Source of the DNA: Coemansia sp. RSA 487
Taxonomy: Eukaryota; Kickxellomycota; Kickxellomycetes; Kickxellales; Kickxellaceae
Assembly (NCBI GenBank): GCA_027577595.1
Contig: JANBRJ010000097.1
Span: 1 to 60,188 of the forward strand
Length of the DNA: 60,188 bases
Direction: 5' to 3'
Shown here: positions 37,853 to 46,868 of the stretch, in pieces
Position numbering within the stretch: position 1 is the stretch's first letter
How the letters are laid out: every line of letters starts with the position of its first letter
Notes under the pieces: generated by a model
What the model was told of the DNA's origin: nothing
The model's input: only the letters and a program-made list of their open reading frames with translations
Databases searched by the model: none
Position numbers and translations under genes: made by a program

Positions 37853-38204
37853 TTGAAAGAATGCTCTAGTAATTCTTTCCAGCTAAATGTAGTGTTACAA
37901 ATAGTGTAAAAATAAATACTGAAATAAATGAAGCTTGGCTAAAAAAGAATTGGCTGGCAAAAATGGTTTGTTGAAATCAAGTGTCAGCAGGAAGGAATTT
38001 ATCCACAGTGCGGATCACGACTTTTGCAGATGATAGGATCCGCAGAGAGAAAGAAAAAAACGGGTGGCCATATCAACCATCAATGGGGCTCTTTTTGTAT
38101 GCCTGGGTCAGAGATGTTTATTTGTCAGCAGTAGCCAAGAAGAGCAGCCGCCCTTATTATCTTGATCCAACATAAAAAAATTCTACAAGATGAGCTGAAA
38201 CGAA
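37853..38204. other. Intergenic region with an orphan exon-like frame
   Basis: A 350-bp spacer between two minus-strand genes (upstream of the RING gene, downstream of the F-box gene). On the plus strand, 37981-38175 is open with protein-like composition but no ATG (separate entry). Otherwise AT-rich. Confidence 0.45.
37984..38175 (+). other. Possible orphan terminal exon
   Basis: About 60 codons, including RIRREKEKNGWPYQP and then MGLFLYAWVRDVYL, end in TAA. Composition is protein-like: charged, with Trp, Tyr and Pro dispersed. There is no in-frame ATG at the start, and a stop lies just upstream. CAG acceptor-like sequences occur at its left end (TGTCAGCAG). No first exon is visible in the 130 bp available. 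It may be the last exon of a decayed or unusual small gene, or chance. Confidence 0.3.
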
Positions 38205-41019
38205 TCAATCGAACGAAATAATTACAACGTAGCCATTCGCGCAGCCAAAAGCAATATGCGCATCGTCCATAGCGGTCACGGTCTGCTGTAGCCCGTGCAT
38301 CGAGTAGGGCATAACATCGCCTCGCTGGTAGTAGCTGGTGCCGCCCTCGTGCTTCTGGCCAAAGCTGTACGGGCCCTTGGTCACCGAATGGATCCGATCA
38401 ACGTCCCGCCACAGCTGCTGCACATCCATCGCCTGGCCCCGATGGTCCACATTCAGCACCGGAGTCTTCTCGAACTGCGACTCAAATATCCTCTGGATGT
38501 AGTACGGCGCAAGCAAAAAGATAAGGTGCAGCCCCGTGCCCTTAATGATCTCATCAAAGATCTCGGGCATGAATCGCGAAACGTACTCGCGCGCCTCCTC
38601 CGCCTGCTCAAGCGTACACGACTTGCGGATAAACGGCGGGCCATCGACGATGTGGTAGTACAGGATGACAATGTAGCGCATGATGCGGGCCTCCAGATAC
38701 ACAAGCGTGATGTTGTCGTTGTCGACTGTGTGGTCAAAGTGGCGGAGCCTGTTGGTGTTTGGGTTGCGCTGGGCGGGGATCCCCTCGTCCATGAGGCCCT
38801 GGCCATCGGATCCGTGGAGCATCGTTATGAGGTGCATGTGCTGGTCGTTTTCCGGATCAAATCCGTCCTTGTATGGCTGCGGCATGCACGCAGGCGGGTC
38901 GCGGAGCATGGGCGCCCGCGAGCATGCCTTGACGATCCGCCGCTTCGCCATACTTTCAGGATCCACGGTGCCGCCGTTGCAGTAGCGGAGGGGCGGCGGC
39001 GACAGCAGTCCGGGCCCGTACTTGGGCACCATCGGCTCGGTCGGGTACACCCCAAGGGACACCGCCATCGCACGGCCTTCCTTGCTGCTCTCCAGGTCTG
39101 CGATCTGGATGAAGTTCCAGTCCAAGTACAGCGCCCTTCGGAAGTCCGCCGACAGGATGTCGCCAACAGGCCCCCGCTCGAACGGCGAGTCGATGCTAAT
39201 CATATGGTACCGGGACTCCTCGGGGACTCTGTTCAGCACTTGCCGTTCTCTCCGCGTACCCTGCGGGTGCTCGGCGTCGATGTCGCCAATGACGTGGCTG
39301 TACATCGTTTCCATATCTTCGTGTGTGTTTCGGAGCTGCTCTAGAATCATGTGCGTTTCCGAGCCTGCGTTGCTATGGCTGTCGCTATCGTTGTCACCGT
39401 CAGCTGCCGCCGCCGCCGCCGTTGCTGCCTCTCCTTCTTCCGCTTGCTGCTCTTCGTCCTGCTCATCAGCGCTCCAGTCAAAGTACTCGTCGGAGCCAGA
39501 GTTGGAATGGCTGGCGCTATCTGCATCGGCTTCGCGCGGCTCGTCGCCCCGCTGCTGCCCGCCCCCCAGGCGCGCAGTTTCCTCGGAAGTGCTCATCACA
39601 AGCGAGTCAAGCGGCGGCAGGTTCTGCAGCCCGGGCTCGAAGAGTTCATAGTGGCCAAACCCAAACCTCCCCCACACGCACAGGTGCGACATGTGCAAGA
39701 GGCGCATCATGTAGGGTGCGCCGGCCTTCCCGATCATAAAGATCGGATACATGGGGGTGTCAAGCAGCGTGTCGAGCTGCGTGCGCTCGGCCGACCGGTC
39801 GGTGATGGCAATCACGCCGGTCTCGTCAATGGTCAGCACGTGGTTGTCGTTATCCAGAACAAACGCGCCCGTGATGTTCGCCCTGTGCGTCGTACACATG
39901 TTGTCCTCGAGCGTCTCGCCTGTCTTGTGGTTCCATAAAGAGATCGTCGACCCATGGGCCACAATAACATAGTCCAGCCACACGTGCACGACTCCTATTG
40001 TGTCAACCTTGTTTGACGCAACAAATGTGCGCAGATGCTTGCCCGCCTTCATATCGTAGACATCGACTTCGCCCGCAGCCGTGGCAGTGACCAGGATGTT
40101 GCTGATCGTTTGAAAGTCAAAGATTGCGGGTCTTTTGCGCAGCCGGATAACGCTGTGGGCGGGCTTCGTGGGGATCCCGCTCCGCGAGCACTTGAGGAAC
40201 GCCTCGACGTCTGCATCGGTAAAGGGCGGGAGCTCTGGCCCGCCGTACTTCTTCTGCTCCTTTAGCAGCTCATTGTTGTCGCTGATGTACTTTTCCGTGA
40301 TCTCGCGCACCTTGTCGTAATGGCCCGCAAGATTCCATAGGTGGATGCATTTGCCCTGGTCGTAGAGCACCGCAACGATCGCGCTCTTCATCTTGACCAT
40401 CTTCACAGCGCCCTGCCACTCGTCCTCGATGTCAGCATTCGTGCCATCCAGCGGCACCGGCGGAAGGTAGAGCCGCATGGTGGGCCGCGCTTTGCGCCAC
40501 CGGTGCTCGCGGTTAAGCAGCTTTTGGAGCAGCCGCATCAGCACCCGCGGGTTTTTGACCCACTGCTGGTTCGCGCCCTCCTCGAGCCTCATCCGCAGAG
40601 CCTCCGGTGTTTCCTCGGAATCAACGTCCTGTTTGTTGCCGCTGCCTTCTTCCTCCGCCTTCTCTTTCTCGTCATCGCCATGGACGTCGTGGCCGTTTGG
40701 CAGGTGGCGGAATAGTATAGGCTCTTGATCAAAGTGTGAAATCTGGTTAAGTATTGGGTATATGATACTCGGGTCAGTAAGCAGCTTTCTCCACCCGCGG
40801 CTCACTAGCGAACATGTGTACAGCTCCCTTGTGCGCAGCTTCTTTATCACCATGACCGCCAGATCGAACGGTAGGCGCGTCAATATATCCTTTGAGTTGG
40901 TGCCATTGCTGGCATCGTCGTTGGCCCTAAAGTTTGGTGGAAGCTTTGTTCGTGATTGAAATTAGCAAAGTTTGTTCAACCAGTACGTTCAAAACAGCTT
41001 TTTTTACCCTCACCTACAT
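38205..41019 (-). CDS. F-box protein with a weak WD40-like region
   Basis: The proposed gene model has a 2-nt start exon part (41019-41018, AT) joined across an intron to 40926-38205. This gives 907 residues beginning MANDDASNGTNSKDILTRLP. The F-box follows at once (about residues 15-55: LTRLPFDLAVMVIKKL, then CSLVSRGWRKLL). Residues about 130-420 contain beta-strand repeats ending in LW or VYD (CIHLWNLAGH, EVDVYDMKAG, TISLWNHKTG), a degenerate propeller. An acidic/Ser region follows (about 470-530), then a conserved-looking C-terminal half. F-box proteins present substrates to SCF ubiquitin ligases; the target is unknown. Without the intron the frame has no ATG before the F-box, only TTG, which is why a spliced start is proposed. 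Confidence 0.75.
40927..41017 (-). other. Inferred intron splitting the F-box gene start codon
   Basis: A 91-bp intron on the minus strand with donor GTAGGT and acceptor CTTTAG, with GCTAAT as possible branch site. Splicing joins AAAAT to GGCC and creates ATG GCC in frame with the F-box. A competing donor GTGAGG lies 4 bases on but would put a stop directly after ATG. Borders are inferred, not shown by transcript data. Confidence 0.55.
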
Positions 41020-41993
41020 TTTCAAAGCACTTTCTGTGGAAATGTATCACACTAGAGTAGTAGATTGAGATTCAAAAAGTGCAGCTGGAGGAAACACAAG
41101 ATTCAAGTATAAAAAGAGAGTTTGTGAAGAAACGATTTTGTTTTCTATTTATGAAAAATCGCACTATTGATCAGAGTCAATCACGTGATTTGCCATCTGA
41201 AAATAAAATAGCAGCTTCGCATTGCTTGCATTCCCTAATGCTATAGGGATAGCAGTTTTTGCAGCATCCTCCCTTTCTCGTCTCCTTTATTAGACACGTA
41301 AATTAAAGCGCATTTGCAAATAATTGCTAATTAACGAATGTAGTTTTCGTGTGCTCCTCTAACTTGCAGGGCTTTCATTGGGAGAGGCTTACACATCGAG
41401 GTCAGTATGGGATGGGATTGATGGACATATCCAAGCCGAATTTCTATCTGCGCGAGACATAGAGGTTAGCTGTGTGGCTTATAGATAGTAGTATCCATGC
41501 GATTTAGCGCATATTTTTAACATTCACATTCAATCAGCTACCTTTAAAAGAAAACCTGTTTTAAACAAGGTCTGCAATATATAATTGCTTTGTACAACAA
41601 CTATTTTTTTTGCAAATTGACTTTGCTAGCTGCATACAAGGTATCGCCTATATGCGCTTTACATTTAGAATGCATTAGGATTACAAAGATCTGAAAATAT
41701 GCCTATAGTAGATGCACAAACTTTCTAGAAAGCTCCCTTGTGTTTATCGACGCCTAAAGGCATGCGCAAAAAGCCGGGTTGTGCTTTCCTTTTGGTTTCA
41801 GGTATAGAAATATCTTTGTTCTTCACGGGAATGCATCTTGGAAGACAATGGCAGCATATGATACTGTTTGTAGTGCGCAAATTGTGCCGTAGAGTGCTAA
41901 ACAGAAAATGAATCCTAATATTTCGCCTTTTTTATCTCCCTTTTTCCTCTACAAGGCATTAACTGGCAGCCCTATTATCTATATTTTTATAGT
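41020..41993. other. Divergent promoter region of the F-box and mannosidase genes
   Basis: A 970-bp spacer. It contains a perfect 12-bp palindrome with a CACGTG core (41179-41190) and an exon-like window at 41370-41464 flanked by CAG and GTTAGC. No other feature was seen. Confidence 0.5.
41179..41190. promoter_or_regulatory. AATCACGTGATT palindrome (E-box type site)
   Basis: A 12-bp perfect palindrome with a CACGTG core. In fungi the TCACGTGA form is bound by Cbf1- or Pho4-type basic helix-loop-helix factors. It lies 160 bp upstream of the F-box start and 800 bp from the mannosidase start. Confidence 0.5.
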
Positions 41994-43829
41994 ATGGTTT
42001 ACTTTTATCTCCGTAAATTTTCGCGAAACAGCGCTCTAAGGTATGGCCTGTGCTTAGGTGCGCTTGTTTTAACAGTGCATGTATTTCGCACAACCATACC
42101 TTGGATTTGCAGCACCAAGCCTGCAGGAGATAATTTGAACCAGCGGGCTGCTTGGCTGGACCAAGCCAAAGCCATACCCACCGGAGAGTACAATGCTTTG
42201 CTGAGCGCACGGTTTGAAAGACCATCCATCTGGCCAAACTACACTCTGCCCGGGTGGCATGCCACATACAACCAGCAAAGAAAGCTGAACGACGTTATTC
42301 GCGAAGCGCTGGCGAACGGAAAGGAAGGACTCTCCAGCGCTAATGGTAAGCAGGCGATGCAAGAGCGGCGCGAGAGAATCGTGGCAGTCACAAAATCTGT
42401 ATGGGGCGCGTACCGGCGGGACGCATTCGGGTACGATGAGTACCATCCAGTGTCACACAGCGGGACAAACCACACGCGCCAGGGCGTTGGGTACTTTGTA
42501 GCCGATGTGCTTGACACGCTGTGGCTCATGGGGCTCAAGGAAGAGTACGCGGAGGGAAGAGACTTCCTAGTTAGGCACATCACCTATGACCAGCCAGGAA
42601 GCGTGTCGCTGTTTGAAACAACAATCCGCGTGCTTGGCGGGCTACTGGCGGCCTTCCACTGGTCGGGCGAAACCGACACCGATCTTCTGCGTCTGGCCGA
42701 CGAGCTCGGCACACATCTGTCCCGCTCATTCAACACTGTTTCGGGCATTCCGCCAGAAATTGCATTCCTGCAGCAGCAGCAAGAAGGGCACATCTACGCC
42801 TACGAGAGCAGCACAGCCGAAGTCACCACGCTGCAGCTCGAGTTCCGGTACCTGGCAAAGCTCACTGGTAACCACAAGTACCGCGAGTACGTGGACAAAA
42901 TAATGAACATTACGTTCGAGGCGCCGAAATGGGACAGCCTCGTCCCAATCTACATCAATGCCGTCACCAAACGGTTCACCGGCGACATAATCCGGTTGGG
43001 TTCGCGCGGCGACAGCTACTACGAATACTTGCTGAAGCAGTGGCTCCAGACGCGCCAGACCGAATCGCGGTTCCGCACCGAGTACGATGCAGCCATGGAG
43101 GGCGTCAAAAAGTACTTGGCTGCAGTCAGTCCAGGCCAGAAAATGACGTTTATAGGCGAGCTGCTTTCCCCGCGCAGCACCAGCCCTGTATTTAGTCCCA
43201 AGATGGATCACTTGGTTTGTTTCCTTGGTGGCAACTTGGCGCTGGGTGCAACGCAGGGTCGCTCACTGGCGGAGATGTCGCCGCGTGAGCTGACTGCGCG
43301 CGACCGGGAGGACCTTGTACTTGCGCGCCAGCTGACAGAAACTTGCGCCCACATGTACTTTGACACGGTTTCGGGCCTCGCGCCCGAGATCGCTTACTTC
43401 CGATGGATCGATCCGGCAACAGGGATCGAACGGACATTCGATGCAAGCACCCAGCTTGTCAAGCCACATGGAGACATTCTTGTGCCTGCGCTAGATCGCC
43501 ACAGTCTGCTGCGCCCAGAGACAGTCGAATCTCTGCTCATTCTCTGGCGCATCACCGGCGAAACCAAGTGGCGCGACTACGGCTGGCGCATCTTCCAGGC
43601 CTTTGAACAGTGGGCCAGACTTCCGCACAGTGATGACGGGTTTGCCAATTTGCGCGACGTCACCGTGGTGCCTCCTCAGCACGACGACAAAATGGAGACA
43701 TTCTTTGTATCTGAAACTTTAAAGTACCTGTTTCTGCTGTTCAGCGATAGCGATACTGTTCCACTGTCCCGATACGTCTTCACCACAGAGGCACACCCTC
43801 TGCCCCACTTCACCTGGGACCATATATAG
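41994..43829 (+). CDS. Class I mannosyl-oligosaccharide 1,2-alpha-mannosidase (GH47)
   Basis: A 611-residue type II membrane enzyme that trims alpha-1,2-mannose from N-glycans in the ER or Golgi. Membrane anchor at residues 14-32, short stem, then the GH47 (alpha/alpha)7 barrel from about residue 130 to the end. Family motifs in order: RRDAFGYDEYHP, GVGYFVADVLDTLWLMG, FETTIRVLGGLLAAF, AEVTTLQLEFRYL, LGSRGDSYYEYLLKQW, MDHLVCFLGGNLALGA, LRPETVESLLILWRITG, METFFVSETLKYLFLLF and TTEAHP, whose Thr binds the calcium ion. All acidic catalytic positions look intact. The single exon starts at ATG 41994, and the protein ends soon after the calcium motif, as usual in the family. Whether it is the ER MNS1 or a Golgi form is not resolved. 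Confidence 0.96.
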   Translation: MVYFYLRKFSRNSALRYGLCLGALVLTVHVFRTTIPWICSTKPAGDNLNQRAAWLDQAKAIPTGEYNALLSARFERPSIWPNYTLPGWHATYNQQRKLNDVIREALANGKEGLSSANGKQAMQERRERIVAVTKSVWGAYRRDAFGYDEYHPVSHSGTNHTRQGVGYFVADVLDTLWLMGLKEEYAEGRDFLVRHITYDQPGSVSLFETTIRVLGGLLAAFHWSGETDTDLLRLADELGTHLSRSFNTVSGIPPEIAFLQQQQEGHIYAYESSTAEVTTLQLEFRYLAKLTGNHKYREYVDKIMNITFEAPKWDSLVPIYINAVTKRFTGDIIRLGSRGDSYYEYLLKQWLQTRQTESRFRTEYDAAMEGVKKYLAAVSPGQKMTFIGELLSPRSTSPVFSPKMDHLVCFLGGNLALGATQGRSLAEMSPRELTARDREDLVLARQLTETCAHMYFDTVSGLAPEIAYFRWIDPATGIERTFDASTQLVKPHGDILVPALDRHSLLRPETVESLLILWRITGETKWRDYGWRIFQAFEQWARLPHSDDGFANLRDVTVVPPQHDDKMETFFVSETLKYLFLLFSDSDTVPLSRYVFTTEAHPLPHFTWDHI

Positions 43830-44001
43830 ACAGATCAGAGCAATCCCGACTCTGTGGCAGGGGGAATAGGCCTGCATATTTTAGATCAGGAATTGCATTG
43901 CAGATAATCAAGGCACGAATTCTTTTTCTTTTCTTTTCTGTTTCCATTGTATTTCAATTCCAATTCCAATTTATTTCTGCTATTCACACCGATTCGCCAA
44001 T

Positions 44002-45666
44002 ATGCTTCTTAAACCACCAGTCCGCCGTGGAATGAAGGAACTCGACAGAACCGCCTTCAGTCTTACGATCCCCGTAACAGCGCTACGTGTCCCAACGAAG
44101 TCTGTTGGGCAAATAAAGGCTGACCTAGCAGAGTAAGTTACAGTGCGCTTCTATTGACCTGTGTTCACCCCCTCCCTTGGCTTTAAAATAGTCTAAAGAG
44201 AAATGCAGTGCTGTTTTTAATACCAATGTCGTAGTGATGTGCTCAGGTTGCCAAAGCTCCGCAACGTGGTTGAAGACGAATCGAGCAAGGACCACAAGAT
44301 CGTGCTACTCAAGCCCGAGATCAGCGGACCCGATCTCAACGAAGCAAGCGCCCGGTTACGCGCCCTAGCCTCCGAGAACGGATGGCAGGCGCTGACGCAC
44401 AAAGTGACCGTCGGATACGAGCACTGGTCGGCCGACGACATCCTCAGGGCAATTCTCCCGGACCCTAACCAAGCACCCACGTCGTATGAGCAAATCGGCC
44501 ATATTGCACACATGAATTTGCGCGATGAATACCTCGAGTACAAAACACTGATCGGCCAAGTGATCCTGGACAAATCACCCACCGTCACCATGGTCGTCAA
44601 CAAGCTAGATACCATTGACAATACATTTAGAAACTTCCAAATGGAGGTGCTTGCAGGCGATGCTGATTTCATTGCCCAGGTCCGCGAGAACGAATGCGTG
44701 TTCCGCTTCGACTACTCCAAAGTATATTGGAACTCGCGTCTACACTCGGAGCACGAGCGCCTGATCAAGCGGTTCCCACAGGGTGCAAGTGTTTGCGACG
44801 TCATGGCCGGGGTTGGACCCTTTGTGGTCCCTGCCGCCAGACGTGGCGCGCTAGTTTGGGCCAACGATCTCAACCCCGCGTCATACCAGGCCATGTGCGA
44901 CAACATCCGTATGAACAAGGTGCAAGACCGCGTGCGCGCCTTCAATATGGACGGCCGTGACTTTATCCGCAAGGCATTTGCTGATTTCATTGCTCTGACA
45001 GCAAAAGGCCCACCGTCATTGCCGCCTATCAGCAAATGCAACACAGGCAAACAGAAAGCTGGTACTGCGCAAGCACCGCCAATTACTGTCGCCTCTCGCT
45101 CGTTCGACCATGTTGTCATGAACCTGCCTGCCATCGCTATCGAGTTTCTCGACGCGTTCCGCGGTCTCTTCCGCAACATCACCGGAAAGAGCGAAAAGGA
45201 ATCAGACGACTTGCTCCAGATGCCTTTGATCCACACGCACTGCTTCACGAAATCCGACGAACCCGAAAAGGATATTCTTCAGCGGGCGTGTCGTGCCATG
45301 GGGTACCCCGAGGACAAGTACAGCGATTTAGATGCTGAGGTTTTCTACGTACGCAGGGTTGCACCGAAAAAGGATATGTACTGCTTGTCGCTTCGCTTGC
45401 CAAAGTCGGTCGCCTACGCTGAATCCACAGACGAACAACACGAAATGTAAGCATCGCCTAAAGCTATATTGACCAGAATGCTTCCAACGTCACCAAAACA
45501 TCTCGCTACATACTAAACATCATTGCTACTATGATTGCTGGTCGTTTATATCTGTAGCTCTGGTTCTGTAGGTACTAAAAGAAAGCAACAAGACGAGGAC
45601 GGCCACGTTTCTGACAAACCAAGCGAAGCAAAGACCGCAAAGTGCGAAAATGCCCCGCAAAACTGA
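44002..45666 (+). CDS. TRM5: tRNA (guanine37-N1)-methyltransferase TRM5
   Basis: Three inferred exons (44002-44132, 44235-45446, 45558-45666) give 483 residues. TRM5 places m1G at position 37 next to the anticodon and prevents frameshifting; in fungi it serves nucleus/cytosol and mitochondria. Exon 1 gives MLLKPPVRRGMKELDRTAFS and the conserved LRVPTKSVGQI, missing if only the long frame is taken. Exon 2 carries the D2/D3 core: NKLDTIDNTFRNFQMEVLAG, FRFDYSKVYWNSRLHSEHERL, SAM motif DVMAGVGPFVVPA, ANDLNPASY and the NLP motif VMNLPAIAIEFLDAF. Exon 3 adds a charged tail (TKRKQQDEDGHVSDK and on). If the second intron is retained, the protein ends at 45450, with 448 residues. Confidence 0.9.
44133..44234 (+). 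other. TRM5 intron 1
   Basis: A 102-bp intron with donor GTAAGT and acceptor GTCGTAG. Splicing joins GA to T GAT GTG CTC AGG and links the N-terminal LRVP region to RLPKLRNVV in the spacing usual for TRM5. Without it the core frame has no ATG start, only GTG. Confidence 0.88.
45447..45557 (+). other. TRM5 intron 2 (inferred)
   Basis: A 111-bp intron with donor GTAAGC overlapping the last sense codon (AAT GTAAGC), branch-like TACTAAA near 45511, and acceptor ATCTGTAG. The exon that follows stays open for 36 codons with a lysine/acid-rich composition like many TRM5 tails and ends at TGA 45664-45666. Confidence 0.65.
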
Positions 45667-45964
45667 GATATTACGAATAAACTCCCAACTATTTTGGTAC
45701 TAAACAAGTTATCACAAGTGTTTAATAGACAAGAAACCTTAGCAATATAAAATACGCGTGATGTAGTTAGCTATTGTAAACGTTCTCAGAATCAGTGATC
45801 ATTTTATACAGCAGATGTTTGGAAGAAGCGACTGATAATGTATATGTTGAATACATATCAATGCAGATACCGACGCCTGTTTGACATATAAACAATTCGA
45901 TTTTTACTTTTTCAAATCGAAAAAAATAAATAAATAGCCAAACACGAAAGGATAATATAAATTG

Positions 45965-46594
45965 TCAATGAGTTGGCTGGTACTTTTGTAACTCTTGCTG
46001 GTTTTGCAAGATTTTTGCCTGCGCCAACATCGACACATTATCCAACCTCGTGCGAACTTTTTTGAGGGTTACATTGATGTTTGCGATCCTGGTCCTCGAT
46101 TCCCTGAGTTTCTGAGCTGCCTCCTGGCTAGCATTCAGTAGGCCCGCTGGCTTATCGCTAGTCACATGCAGGCCACCAGACGATATAACCGTAGAAGTAA
46201 GATTCTGGGAAGAGGAAGTAGCCGCGATCCCGGGCGGCACCACCAGTTCGTCAAACTGCTCCAGCTCAGTGGCCAATCTGTTGAGAACCTCGTTCAGCAC
46301 GTCTTGTTTGGCCCAAACAGACTCCAGCAGCCCATCCAGCTTAGTCAACGAGGGAAGAAGCACACGGAGCATCGATGTGGCATTGGTCGATATTCCCCCG
46401 CCCACGACAGCTTCCTTTTGCTGCTGGTCTTTGGTCTCATCCACTTTTATCCTATGCCCTTCAGCCCCCAGCTCTTCTTTGATATTTAGCTGCGCGTCAG
46501 CAAGCGCTGCAATGTCGCTATCTGTGCTCACTGGCTCTTTGCGATCCACGTCCTCTCCCTGAGCAGTTATATTTGCGTGTGTAGCATCCGACAT
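45965..46594 (-). CDS. SNAPIN-like subunit (BLOC-1/BORC type coiled-coil protein)
   Basis: A 209-residue protein starting at ATG 46594 (MSDATHANIT); the frame opens a few codons earlier at TTG. The N-terminal third is acidic and disordered. Two coiled-coil stretches follow: LLPSLTKLDGLLESVWAKQD then LNRLATELEQFDE (about residues 82-120), and RIANINVTLKKVRTRLDNV (about 170-190). The LDxLLxSVxxxQxxL...LATEL pattern and the second helix match SNAPIN, which joins small coiled-coil partners in BLOC-1 and BORC, complexes acting on endosomes and lysosomes. A roughly 45-residue loop separates the helices, longer than in animals. The call rests on pattern and spacing. Confidence 0.65.
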   Translation of the reverse strand: MSDATHANITAQGEDVDRKEPVSTDSDIAALADAQLNIKEELGAEGHRIKVDETKDQQQKEAVVGGGISTNATSMLRVLLPSLTKLDGLLESVWAKQDVLNEVLNRLATELEQFDELVVPPGIAATSSSQNLTSTVISSGGLHVTSDKPAGLLNASQEAAQKLRESRTRIANINVTLKKVRTRLDNVSMLAQAKILQNQQELQKYQPTH

Positions 46595-46868
46595 TTTTTT
46601 TTTGCTCAAGCAGCTCGGGGTGGTATTTATTTATAGTTTAGCAATTAAAAAAGCAGACAATGTTTAATCCAGCAAGGGTTTGAGCGACAATAATGTGCTT
46701 TTTCACTGCACGGCATTCGGATGGTGTCGATTTTATAAACACGACAATGACAGACAGGTTTGAGTTATGCTCTAGATACACGGCAGCACGTGGGCAAAGG
46801 GAGTAAAAAATGGAAAACAGATACATCGTTCTTAATCCTTCACAACATTTGAAAGCAGTTAAAAAAAC

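Noticed and set aside
38295-39344. A 349-codon plus-strand frame opposite the F-box gene
   Set aside because: Arg/His/Val-rich antisense product with no domain; the minus-strand protein is better supported.
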